Shown: positions 37,102-45,483, counted from the first letter of the stretch. The stretch is 57,406 bases of DNA from Microcystis aeruginosa Ma_SC_T_19800800_S464 (GCA_007095785.1 SFBL01000021.1:1-57406); one strand, 5' to 3'. Notes: a model not told the origin generated them from the sequence alone. Numbers and translations are program-made.

Positions 37102-39369
37102 CTAGGACCAAGGATCGAGGGCGGAAGGAAAAGAAGTATTGACTTCCGAGGAGACGATCAGTTCTTGATTGGGGTCTAGTTCTCGTTTTAACTGTTCCCA
37201 ATCGCCGGGGTCGGTTAACTCCTCATAAACAGGGGGAGCGAAAACGATCGTTTCCTTGTCCGATGGCCTGTTTCGGGAAGGAAGGACTGGATCAGTCAAA
37301 TCAAGCAAATCCGGGTCAAGAATAGTCGGATTTGCGCTCTCAGGGGAAGCTGTGGGCGAATTTAGGCTAATTTCCCGCTTTAGTGACTGTAATTCACGGT
37401 TGAGAGCCTGTAATAACTGCTCGATCGCCTCGATTCTCCCGAAAACATCCGGGGGAATCTCAGGATTATTGGCAGTAGAGAGGGAGGGTAAAGTTAATTT
37501 ATCAGCCATGACGCGCTCGATTTCCTCTAGGGTAGTATAACCTTGACAGACTAATTCTAAACCGTAGGCGAGGAGAGACTTGAATCCTGCCTGTGTTGCC
37601 GCTTTTTTGAGCATATCGGCGGGTTTATTGTTAGCGATGAAAGTTTTGAGGTGAGGGGTAATCGTGATCACTTCAAAGACCCCAATCTGGGACTGATAAC
37701 CGATGCCGTGACAATGACGGCATAATCTGCCTTTTTCCCGCGCTTGGATGATTTCTTCGGCAGTGAGAGAATTAGCTTTATAAAAGCTGTATTGAGCAGC
37801 TTGGACGGTAGAAAGACCAAATTTAGCTAATTCTTCCCTTTTTGGTTGATGTTTCAGCCGACAAACCGGACAAACCCGTCGCACCAGTCTTTGATTGATC
37901 ACTCCAATTAGGGTATCAGCCACTAGGGCCGGCTCCGCTAATTGATTGAGGCGAGCGATCGCGGTAAAGGCATCATTGAGGGGTAAACTAGAAATAACTA
38001 AATGTCCAGTCAAAGCCGCTTCTAGGGCATGGGTAAGGGTGGAAGAATCCACCAGGCGATCGATGCCGATGATATCCAGGTCTTGATTCCGGAAAGAGGG
38101 CAAAATCGAGGCATAATCTTGGCCTTGACCATCAGCGATTTCCACTTGGGTAATACCATTAAGGCTGCGTTCGATCGAGGTTTCCAGGGTAGCGATATTA
38201 ACCCCACCCCGGTTTCGATGGGCTAGTAGAGAATAGAAACTGGTGGAACAGCCGCCTCTGGCCGGTGCGGTGAGCAGAATCAATCCCCCAGGACGATCGA
38301 TCATGGTGCGTGCCAGTTTACAGGTTTCTTGGCTAGTAATCAATTCATCGAGAGGCCAAAGTGGGGATCGAGAATCAAAAACCCGCAGCAGAATTTTTTC
38401 CCCCTGTTGACTGGGTAGGGTGTGGAGACGAAAATCTATTTTGCGACCGGAAAAAGTTATGGTCATTTTTCCCTGTTGGGGTCGCGATTTCTCGCTGACA
38501 TCGAGGTTAGCCAGAATTTTTAACCGTGAGATAATCGCCGGGGTCATTTTCCGAGAAATCGGTTCCCAGGCAGAACGCAGGAGACCATCTCGGCGAAAAC
38601 GGACATTTAATTGATTTTCTTGGGGTTCTAGGTGAATTTCCGTCGCTTTACTTTCGATGGCTTGAACCAGGATATTATTAACGAGACTGACGATCATCTT
38701 TTGATTGGCCTGTTGAATCAGACCGAGATCTTCGTCGGCTAATTTGCAGTTGAGATGGGGGAGAGATTGGCCATCTTCAAAAAGGCCGGTTATGTCAACT
38801 ATGGTCTCTAGCTCTTGTTCTTGGGGAAGAAAATGGCCAGATAAGGCTTCTTCTTGGCGATAACGATAGATTTCGACCAATTTCTGGTAATCTGCTCGAT
38901 CGATGACACGACGTTCAAACTGCAATTCTTGATCCCGGAGGATACGACGTAAATCATCGAGAATTTGCTGATTAGCGGGATCGACCATGGCTAGGTGAAG
39001 GACATTGGGATCGGATTCTTGTTTTTGTAGGGGCAGGATCTGATAACGACGGCAAATTTCAAAGGGAAGGACTGTGCGAAACAGATTTTCGATTTCTGTC
39101 CAGTCGAGCGTCTCACTTTCAGGGTCAAGATATTCTAACCCATACTTGGCTTTTAATTTTGATAGTTGTTCGAGTCGGTAGTATGCCAGTGCCTCTTTGG
39201 GTAAAGGACGGCCGGTGATCAGGGGTAAAATTGCCAGTAGAGACAGATGACTTTTCTGCTTCTCAATCATTGCCTTTTGTAGTTGCGGGATAGTGACATA
39301 ACCCGATTGCACCAACTTTTGAGCAAAGGAAGGCAGCTTGGTCGGAAGTTTCTCGTTTGCTGATGACAT
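37102..39369 (-). CDS. PilB/GspE-family protein with degenerate ATPase motifs
   Basis: A 755-residue paralogue of the type IV pilus/type II secretion ATPase. An MshEN-like N domain (about 12-110) leads to the ATPase core (215-480) and an intact four-cysteine zinc site (C500, C503 and the later CRHC). The nucleotide site is degraded. Walker A reads APARGGCST (368-376), with no lysine. The Asp box reads RPQQGK where RxPQDGR is expected. The Walker B region DIIGIDRLVD lacks the glutamate, and the His box reads SSLPLND. The frame is fully open and the protein full length, so it is probably a retained non-hydrolysing partner or regulator of the pilus motor. A long acidic tail follows residue 640. 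Confidence 0.8.
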   Translation of the reverse strand: MSSANEKLPTKLPSFAQKLVQSGYVTIPQLQKAMIEKQKSHLSLLAILPLITGRPLPKEALAYYRLEQLSKLKAKYGLEYLDPESETLDWTEIENLFRTVLPFEICRRYQILPLQKQESDPNVLHLAMVDPANQQILDDLRRILRDQELQFERRVIDRADYQKLVEIYRYRQEEALSGHFLPQEQELETIVDITGLFEDGQSLPHLNCKLADEDLGLIQQANQKMIVSLVNNILVQAIESKATEIHLEPQENQLNVRFRRDGLLRSAWEPISRKMTPAIISRLKILANLDVSEKSRPQQGKMTITFSGRKIDFRLHTLPSQQGEKILLRVFDSRSPLWPLDELITSQETCKLARTMIDRPGGLILLTAPARGGCSTSFYSLLAHRNRGGVNIATLETSIERSLNGITQVEIADGQGQDYASILPSFRNQDLDIIGIDRLVDSSTLTHALEAALTGHLVISSLPLNDAFTAIARLNQLAEPALVADTLIGVINQRLVRRVCPVCRLKHQPKREELAKFGLSTVQAAQYSFYKANSLTAEEIIQAREKGRLCRHCHGIGYQSQIGVFEVITITPHLKTFIANNKPADMLKKAATQAGFKSLLAYGLELVCQGYTTLEEIERVMADKLTLPSLSTANNPEIPPDVFGRIEAIEQLLQALNRELQSLKREISLNSPTASPESANPTILDPDLLDLTDPVLPSRNRPSDKETIVFAPPVYEELTDPGDWEQLKRELDPNQELIVSSEVNTSFPSALDPWS

Positions 39370-39674
39370 GGAATAGAGCCAGTAAAGACTGTACAGCCCA
39401 CTACATTCCTTATTATCCCCATTTTCTCACCGTAGCTAACAGGCAAAAGAAAATTTATCCCACTTTCCGCACTTCTTAACATTCAATTGATAATTTTTAC
39501 TAATATATTGCTGAAACCCCATTGCCCGTGGGGACTATAGCTACAATGATTGATTTTTATCAAGGTGAAGAATTGTAATTTTTTTTCTCAGAAAAAATCA
39601 ATTATTGAAAATGTTCTCAATCGTAGTTTCTACAATGAAGGTTTTTCGTCAAAACATCTTGGGGAATGTAAAAA

Positions 39675-39791
39675 GGTTCTTCGGTTTGTCTTATGCAATG
39701 GACGGGGGTTATAAGGGATGGAAACCTTATCTAGAAAGGCATTTGGCGATTTTTGTCAATTGTTTTTTATCTAGAGCGAACTAATCAATTA
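39675..39791 (+). repeat. 117-bp dispersed repeat, copy 1
   Basis: Runs from GGTTCTTCGGTTTGTCTTAT to GAGCGAACTAATCAATTA and has the same length as the copy at 57290-57406. The inner hairpin (ATAAGG with CCTTAT) keeps pairing in both copies although loop bases differ. Confidence 0.75.
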
Positions 39792-39904
39792 AGTCTCTTG
39801 CCAGATAAGGATTTAGTCAATTTATGCTCCCCTATCGAACCATACCAAGTAACGAAGAACCTGTAAAAATATATAAAAGTATATGAAGATGTGCGTAATG
39901 TCGG

Positions 39905-40020
39905 TTGTAACACCAATCTATTTATACCATTTTTCTGTATTCGTGTCCCTCACCCCCGCCCCTCTGCCATTACTTTAGAAAAATGGTATTAGTATTTGGG
40001 AGAAAAAAATTACGCGGACA
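39905..40020 (+). repeat. Left copy of the direct repeat flanking the restriction-modification genes, interrupted
   Basis: TTGTAACACCAAT (39905-39917) and TTAGTATTTGGGAGAAAAAA onward to CGGACA (to 40020) match 42419-42466. The two parts are separated here by a 66-bp element. The start codon of the flanking small gene is ACG in this copy. Confidence 0.7.
39924..39989. repeat. 66-bp element with 13-bp inverted repeats
   Basis: ATACCATTTTTCT (39924-39936) and AGAAAAATGGTAT (39977-39989) are exact reverse complements. The element is absent from the matching position of the right direct repeat, which shows that it is an insertion. Confidence 0.7.
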
Positions 40021-40129
40021 GAGGAGATGGGGAAGTGGACAGAAAGATTCGAGCATTTATACTAAAATCTAAGATAGCTGGTATAATATCTTCTCAGGGA
40101 TCAAAACTAAAGCTTATAATAGAGAAAAT

Positions 40130-41170
40130 ATGTGGACTTTTATTGATTTATTTGCCGGAATAGGAGGATTTAGAATCGCTCTAGAGAATCTCGGTTGTCA
40201 ATGCGTTTTTTCCTCGGAAATCGATCCTCACTCCCAAAAGGTTTACTTGGCTAACTATGGTCATTTACCCGATAATCAAGACATCAGAAAATTAGAGGCA
40301 AAAACTGTCCCCGATCATGATATACTCTGCGGCGGTTTTCCCTGTCAAGCGTTTAGTATCGCCGGCAGAAAACACGGTTTTGAAGATGCACGCGGAACCT
40401 TATTTTTTGAAGTTGCCCGGATCCTACACGAAAAGAAACCGAAAGCTTTTATCTTAGAAAATGTCCAGGGTTTAGTTCACCATGATCGAGGTAAAACTTT
40501 AAAAACTATTTTAGATATACTAGAAAAGGATTTGCATTATTTTGTCCCTAGTCCCCAGATTTTAAATGCCAGATATTTTGGGGTTCCTCAAAACCGTCCC
40601 CGAATTTTTATCGTCGGTTTTCGAGAAGATTTAAATATTTACCATTTTTCCTATCCTCAACCAACCCATCAAGAAACTTGTCTCAAAGATATCCTAGAAG
40701 AAAAGGAAGTCAGCGTTAAATATTATCTCTCTAATCAGTATTTAGAAACTTTGTTTAAACACAGGGCCAGACACGAAAATAAAGGTAATGGGTTCGGTTA
40801 TGAGATTATTTCTCCCGATGGTATCGCTAATGCTATTGTGGTGGGAGGTATGGGAAAAGAAAGAAATTTAGTTATCGATCAAAGACTGACTAATTTTACT
40901 CCGGTTACTCGCATTAAGGGAGAGGTAAATAAATTATTCGTCCGCAGAATGACCCCCAGAGAATGGGCAAGATTACAGGGATTTCCCGATAGTTTTCAGA
41001 TTGTTGTTAGCGATGTCCAAGCTTATAAACAGTTCGGCAATTCTGTGGCTATTCCCGTGGTAAAAGCGGTGGCAAAAGAGGTGATTAAAACTTTAGATTT
41101 ATCGAAGAAATCAAATGTAAACGTTAAATTTACAGACTGGCAAGGAAAACAATTAGAGTTATTCACATAA
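40130..41170 (+). CDS. DNA cytosine-5 methyltransferase, M.HpaII type (CCGG)
   Basis: C5-methyltransferase with all core motifs: DLFAGIGGF (6-14, SAM), GGFPCQAFS with the catalytic Cys72, ENVQGL, QNRPRIF, and FGNSVAIPV near the C-terminus. The target-recognition part (GNGFGYEI, DGIANAIVVGGMG, RNLVIDQRLTNFTP) is very close to what I know of M.HpaII, which methylates the inner C of CCGG; specificity is therefore inferred with good confidence. It is 346 residues long and lacks the N-terminal extension of M.HpaII. The endonuclease gene follows after 13 bp. Confidence 0.92.
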   Translation: MWTFIDLFAGIGGFRIALENLGCQCVFSSEIDPHSQKVYLANYGHLPDNQDIRKLEAKTVPDHDILCGGFPCQAFSIAGRKHGFEDARGTLFFEVARILHEKKPKAFILENVQGLVHHDRGKTLKTILDILEKDLHYFVPSPQILNARYFGVPQNRPRIFIVGFREDLNIYHFSYPQPTHQETCLKDILEEKEVSVKYYLSNQYLETLFKHRARHENKGNGFGYEIISPDGIANAIVVGGMGKERNLVIDQRLTNFTPVTRIKGEVNKLFVRRMTPREWARLQGFPDSFQIVVSDVQAYKQFGNSVAIPVVKAVAKEVIKTLDLSKKSNVNVKFTDWQGKQLELFT

Positions 41171-41183
41171 TTGAAAAAACACC

Positions 41184-42266
41184 ATGAATTATCGCAGCTA
41201 TAATAGGGGAGAATGGACTGAAGTTTATGTATTATTTTACTTGTTGGGGCAAAAAAAACTTTATAAAGGTGATGCGAGTTTTCAAAAACTCTCAGATTTC
41301 TTTTATATAAGCAGAGTTTTTCACTATGAAAACCTAGAAAAAGTAGAATTTCAATTAGAAAATAATCTCTCTGAAATCGTCATTAAAAGAAGTGGTTGCA
41401 TCAATCAAAGAATTTCTGTTCAGGATTTCATTGATAAAGCAAATGACATATTTGAAGCTATTATAAATAGTCAAGGAAGGAGTTTTTCTATTCCAGCCAT
41501 CGAAGATTTTCTCAAAAGTATCAATTGTCAAACTATTAAACAAGATTCAAGAAATGTTAAAGATATAGAAATTGGAATTATTGATACAAAAAGAGATAGG
41601 CATGACAATTTCAGTTTCTCAATCAAATCTAAATTAGGTCAATCACCAACAATTTTTAATGCTGGTAAAAAAACGGTTTTTATTTATAGGATTGAAAGCA
41701 ATAATAATCTTGATATTCCAAAGTTGAAAGAGTTGGAATCAGCAACAAAAATTTTAAGAACAATTAGGGGTCAGTGTCAAATAGTATTTGACGAGTTAAA
41801 AACCAGAGAGTTTACTAACACTTTTTATAGAAATCTCATCCTGATAGATGATAGTATGCCAATTATTGTGGCGAACTTACTGCTAAATGCTTATAGTGGT
41901 GAAAATAATAAAAGTATAATAGAATTGCACAAAAAAATGACAATGGATAATCCCTGTGGCTATGAACTGCAAAATGTCGGAGAAATTTATGAGAGAAAGA
42001 TAAAAAACTTTTTAACTGATATAACATTAGGATTAAAAGCTTCGGAAGATTGGAAAAAAGATAATACACCTAATGGATTTTTAGTGGTCACAAGGAATGG
42101 TGAAGTTCTTTCCTATTATTTGTTAGATAGGAAAACTTTTGAAGATTGTCTTTTTACTCAAACTAAGCTGGATGTACCTAGTAGAACAAGACATGATTAT
42201 GGAACTGTATATCAGGAAGAAGGAAATTATTATATTAAGTTATGCCTTCAGGTAAGATTCAGATAG
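41184..42266 (+). CDS. HpaII-family type II restriction endonuclease
   Basis: A 360-residue protein beginning with NRGEWTEVYVLFYLL, close to the NKGEWSEIYTFL start of R.HpaII as I remember it, and of the same length. It would cut unmethylated CCGG. The pairing with an M.HpaII-like methylase 13 bp upstream supports this. DIEIGIIDTKRDRHDNFSFSIKSKLG holds a plausible D-x(n)-S-x-K nuclease core. The gene is clearly more AT-rich in its codon use than its neighbours, a sign of transfer. The frame is intact. Confidence 0.85.
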   Translation: MNYRSYNRGEWTEVYVLFYLLGQKKLYKGDASFQKLSDFFYISRVFHYENLEKVEFQLENNLSEIVIKRSGCINQRISVQDFIDKANDIFEAIINSQGRSFSIPAIEDFLKSINCQTIKQDSRNVKDIEIGIIDTKRDRHDNFSFSIKSKLGQSPTIFNAGKKTVFIYRIESNNNLDIPKLKELESATKILRTIRGQCQIVFDELKTREFTNTFYRNLILIDDSMPIIVANLLLNAYSGENNKSIIELHKKMTMDNPCGYELQNVGEIYERKIKNFLTDITLGLKASEDWKKDNTPNGFLVVTRNGEVLSYYLLDRKTFEDCLFTQTKLDVPSRTRHDYGTVYQEEGNYYIKLCLQVRFR

Positions 42267-42418
42267 CAATCACGTTTCAGAGTTAAGCAATGTTTTTTCT
42301 AGCAGCAAAATAGGATTCTGACTAGACGCGGTTTTTCCTTAGAGGTAACAATAAAAGAGCAGCAGAGGTGATGGTTTCGCCGGTTGTGCTTGTTAAAGGT
42401 ATCTTGCTTATACTACAC

Positions 42419-42466
42419 TTGTAACACCAATAGGTTTAGTATTCGGGAGAAAAAATTATGCGGACA
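42419..42466 (+). repeat. Right copy of the direct repeat, uninterrupted
   Basis: TTGTAACACCAAT-AGGT-TTAGTATTCGGGAGAAAAAA and onward to CGGACA. It contains the ribosome site and start codon of the small gene at 42458. Confidence 0.7.
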
Positions 42467-42799
42467 ATCACACGCACCACCACTACCGATATGGAAGTCA
42501 CCAGCATTCGTCTGGAAAGAGTCCTCAAAGACAAGCTGAAAGAGATTTCCGGCAATCAAGGTTATCAAGCACTCATTCGCGATGTCCTATGGAATTTTGT
42601 TCAGCAAAAATCAGGGGATTATCGACCTCAGTTTTGTGCTGGTGATATAAGGGCAGTATTTAACGCTACAGCTAGAAAAAATGAGATTTGCGCTCTCACA
42701 GGCAAGTTAATCCCCGCTAATGAAACAATGTTGTTAGGTTTGACTATCTATGGCGATTTAGTTCCGTTGAGTATGGATAGTTATGCCAATTTAAAATAA
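42458..42799 (+). CDS. Small protein with a ribbon-helix-helix-like N-terminus
   Basis: A 113-residue protein. Residues 12-50 (MEVTSIRLERVLKDKLKEIS then QALIRDVLWNF) fit a CopG/Arc ribbon-helix-helix DNA-binding fold. The C-terminal half (ICALTGKLIPANETMLLGLT) has a single cysteine and is unfamiliar. GGGAG nine bases upstream is a good ribosome site. The same 5' region, with the start changed to ACG, lies at 39989-40020, so the gene's front end was duplicated when the restriction-modification pair arrived. Confidence 0.65.
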   Translation: MRTITRTTTTDMEVTSIRLERVLKDKLKEISGNQGYQALIRDVLWNFVQQKSGDYRPQFCAGDIRAVFNATARKNEICALTGKLIPANETMLLGLTIYGDLVPLSMDSYANLK

Positions 42800-42877
42800 G
42801 TTTGACTAGGGTGGGGCAGAATCCAGTATAGTTAGTCCTCACCCAAGGGAGATGGGAAGTGAGAATCATAAATTTAA

Positions 42878-43016
42878 ATTATGAATTATGAATTATGAAT
42901 TGAGCGGTGGGGAGTTTTTTGCTGTGAACACTGAACTGATAACTGATAACTGATTACTGATTACTGATAACTGATTACTGATTACTGATTACTGATTACT
43001 GATGACTGATGACTGA
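42878..43016 (+). repeat. Heptad repeats running into the trmL start
   Basis: ATGAATT units (about 42880-42901) and then a long run of ACTGATA, ACTGATT and ACTGATG units from 42930. The trmL ATGACTGAACC is the last unit of the array. Confidence 0.85.
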
Positions 43017-43482
43017 ACCGATTTTACGAGTGGTTTTAATCAATCCGCAAATTCCGCCAAATACAGGGAATATTGCCCGTACTTGCGCCGCAACGAGGAC
43101 AGAATTGCATTTAGTTGGTCCTTTGGGGTTTGAAATTAGCGATCGCTATCTGAAGCGCGCCGGCTTAGATTATTGGCCCTATGTAAAACTTATGTACCAC
43201 TTGACAATAAATGAATTCTGTGCTTATCAACAAAAGAGCGGCGGAAGGGCGATCGGGTTTACTGTGCGCGGCAGCAGCAGTTATGTGGAATACAGCTATC
43301 AAAGCGGAGATTGGCTACTTTTTGGCAGTGAAACCGACGGTATTCCGGCAGATTTATTAAATCAATGTGATGACACGGTTTATATTCCCATGGCGGAACC
43401 GGGGGTGAGAAGTTTAAATCTTTCCGTTAGTGTGGCAATCGGATTATTTGAGGCCAGACGACAACTGGGATTTATTCGTTAG
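43009..43482 (+). CDS. trmL: tRNA (cytidine34-2'-O)-methyltransferase TrmL
   Basis: SPOUT-class enzyme that methylates the wobble ribose of some leucine tRNAs. The 157-residue protein has IPPNTGNIARTCAATRTELHLVGPLGF, LFGSETDGIP and the knot motif VRSLNLSVSVAI. Its start codon and first codons (ATGACTGAACCG) come from the heptad repeat, and there is no Shine-Dalgarno. A start at another codon is not available without losing conserved residues. Confidence 0.92.
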   Translation: MTEPILRVVLINPQIPPNTGNIARTCAATRTELHLVGPLGFEISDRYLKRAGLDYWPYVKLMYHLTINEFCAYQQKSGGRAIGFTVRGSSSYVEYSYQSGDWLLFGSETDGIPADLLNQCDDTVYIPMAEPGVRSLNLSVSVAIGLFEARRQLGFIR

Positions 43483-43698
43483 CGGGACATTTGGCTATCT
43501 AAACAGAGCAAATAAACTGAATTGACCAAAAAATTAGAAAATTGCTTTTATTTAGCTGATTTTTGCCCGGAGCAGAAAAAATAGCAATCGCCATCAATCT
43601 TGTCCGTAATAACAGCAAGAAATTATGTGGATTATCCTAGCGCAAGTTAATTGTTGCTCCTTTGTAATTACATAATTTATTGAAAATAAAAAGGCAAG

Positions 43699-44295
43699 AT
43701 GAGGCTCATGAATATCTTAGACCTTTCTCCCAATACTTTTCGCAATTTCCAGCTTTTTAATCGGCAAAAATCCACCTCTGGCTTAACTCAAGTCGAGATG
43801 TTAGTTACCCTAATTTTATTAGGAATTCTCTTAACTATTGCCCTTTCTGCTTATCATCGTTTAATGGCTTGGATTCGCTTAAATATCGCCACCTTTGAAA
43901 TATCACAACAGTGGAAAAATACCCGTTATCAAGCCACAGGAGAAGGTTCTCATCCCCTATCTTTGTGCATGGCAGCAAGTGAAACCGAACAGATTAAAGT
44001 GGCAAAAGTACAAGGGGACGAATGTGAAAATGTCACCGATTGGACTCCCATCACTCGTGGTGTTAGCATCGATACTGATAATTCTACCCTACGCCGAGTT
44101 AGTGGATCTGTGGGTAATCAAGGTACAATTTATCGCGCTAGTTGGGCCGATACAAAGGGGGGGTTAGGGGGTTCTTGGGGACAGTTAGGCAGAATTACTT
44201 TAGTTGCTGCCGGTACACCCGATAAAAGCTGTTTATTTTTATTCCGTGTTGATGGTAGTTGGGATATTCGCCAAGATAATAAATGTGTGGGTTAA
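43699..44295 (+). CDS. Type IV pilin-like (pseudopilin) protein
   Basis: A 198-residue protein with a 28-residue leader ending in G28, then LTQVEMLVTLILLGILLTIA, a class III signal with glutamate at +5 (E33). The leader is unusually long for a type IVa pilin. The C-terminal part has cysteine pairs (C91 region and CLFLFRVD) and resembles GspH/FimT-type minor pilins with a final Cys near the end. It would need the prepilin peptidase, absent here. The gene is monocistronic and converges on the pterin dehydratase gene (13 bp). Confidence 0.75.
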   Translation: MRLMNILDLSPNTFRNFQLFNRQKSTSGLTQVEMLVTLILLGILLTIALSAYHRLMAWIRLNIATFEISQQWKNTRYQATGEGSHPLSLCMAASETEQIKVAKVQGDECENVTDWTPITRGVSIDTDNSTLRRVSGSVGNQGTIYRASWADTKGGLGGSWGQLGRITLVAAGTPDKSCLFLFRVDGSWDIRQDNKCVG

Positions 44296-44308
44296 AGCTG
44301 ATTTAAAA

Positions 44309-44665
44309 CTAGGGAATCAGGCGATCAATTTGTTGAGCTAAATCAAAATCTAAGTTACTTAAACCTCCCACGTCATGGGTAGTGAGGGAAAGAGTAACGC
44401 GATTGTAATTGATGGTAATATCAGGATGATGGCCTAGGGATTCAGATGGAGTAACTAAGCGATTAACAAAAGCGATCGATTCGATAAAATTGTTAAATTT
44501 AAAAGTTTTTTCAATCCGTTGATCTCGTAACTGCCAACCCGGGATAGTCTGTAATTGTTGAGAGATTTCTCGATCGGATAAACGAGTAGCGGGTAAAGAG
44601 AGGACTAATTGACCAGTTAACCCAATCAAGAAAGCGATCGCTATTACTAAAAATTGCTTCAACAT
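44309..44665 (-). CDS. Pterin-4-alpha-carbinolamine dehydratase with an N-terminal signal peptide
   Basis: The last 95 residues are a PCD domain: LQTIPGWQL, FKFNNFIESIAFVNRL and the active-site HHPDITINYNRV with TTHDVGGLS. PCD dehydrates 4a-hydroxytetrahydropterin. Residues 1-25 (MLKQFLVIAIAFLIGLTG) form a hydrophobic signal or anchor, odd for a cytoplasmic enzyme. ATG 44665 has GGGAG eight bases upstream, so the hydrophobic segment is truly translated; 44728 is rejected. The protein may sit in the periplasm or thylakoid lumen. Confidence 0.82.
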   Translation of the reverse strand: MLKQFLVIAIAFLIGLTGQLVLSLPATRLSDREISQQLQTIPGWQLRDQRIEKTFKFNNFIESIAFVNRLVTPSESLGHHPDITINYNRVTLSLTTHDVGGLSNLDFDLAQQIDRLIP

Positions 44666-44886
44666 TGAAGACGCTCCCGTAGTTGTGGTGAGCAGAAAAA
44701 GTGATCGATCACGAGGGCATAGTCCCAAAATCTAACATTAAGAAACACTTTACACCATAATGTCGAGACAGCCACGCTCAAAAATCTAGAATCCTGACTG
44801 ATAGCCTTTCTGAACGGAAACTTAGACGGTTTTCAGTCCGTCTGGGAGTACACTAGAAAATACCCATTTATTCGATCGAGCCGTTC

Positions 44887-45483
44887 ATGATTATTTCCGT
44901 CGTAGCACTGAAGGGAGGGGTCGGGAAAACCACCACATCGATTCATCTGGCCGCCTATTTTCAGGAAAAAGCGCCCACCTTATTGATCGATGCGGATAAA
45001 AATCGTTCGGCTCTCCATTGGTCCCGGGAAGACACCCTTCCTTTTATGGTAGCGTCCCAAGCTGGAGCGACGGGACTGGTGAAACAATACACTCATATTA
45101 TCGTCGATACCCAGGCCCGGCCGGAGCCAGACGAGTTAAAAGATTTAGCTCAGGGCAGCGATTTATTAATCCTACCCACCACTCCCAATCATCTCGATAT
45201 CGATGTCACGATTAAAGCGGTAGAATTGCTGTCCACGATGACCGATAATTATCGAGTTCTTTTAACCCAAGTGGATTCACGGACAAAAACAGGACGAGAA
45301 GCTCGGAAAGCTCTAGAAGAAGCAAAATTACCCGTATTTAAGCGAGAAATTCCCCGTTTAGTTGCTTTTGAACGAGCGGCCGAAAAGGGAGTCATCGTCA
45401 AAGATTATCCCGACCCCCGGTCCAATTTCGGTTGGCTTTGTTACCAAGCGGTCGGTAAAGAAATTTTTGCCCTAATGACATAA
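44887..45483 (+). CDS. Orphan ParA-family ATPase
   Basis: A 198-residue P-loop protein with the deviant Walker A KGGVGKTT (9-16), including the signature lysine, and the Walker A' LIDADKNRSALHW. VDTQARP replaces the usual VDTPP. Such proteins position plasmids, chromosomes or other cargo such as carboxysomes. No ParB-like gene or parS site is adjacent. It is shorter than chromosomal ParA and lacks an N-terminal DNA-binding domain. Confidence 0.8.
   Translation: MIISVVALKGGVGKTTTSIHLAAYFQEKAPTLLIDADKNRSALHWSREDTLPFMVASQAGATGLVKQYTHIIVDTQARPEPDELKDLAQGSDLLILPTTPNHLDIDVTIKAVELLSTMTDNYRVLLTQVDSRTKTGREARKALEEAKLPVFKREIPRLVAFERAAEKGVIVKDYPDPRSNFGWLCYQAVGKEIFALMT

Larger units (their letters stand above)
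39370..40129. other. Accessory-island left flank: repeats, no gene
   Basis: This 760-bp gap has no credible gene. It contains a 117-bp dispersed repeat (39675-39791), the left copy of a direct repeat (39905-40020) and a 66-bp inverted-repeat element within that copy. A TATACTAAAATCTAAGATA fragment near 40059 recalls the end of the MITE family seen elsewhere. The last 50 bp must contain the methyltransferase promoter; TATAAT at about 40082-40087 is a candidate -10. Confidence 0.65.

Noticed and set aside
42290-42418. tRNA-like or gene sequence after the endonuclease
   Set aside because: No acceptor or T-loop pattern and no frame over 40 codons; I see nothing in it.
42930-43016. CRISPR-like array
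   Set aside because: The units are 7 bases in direct tandem with no spacers and no cas genes; these are heptad repeats.
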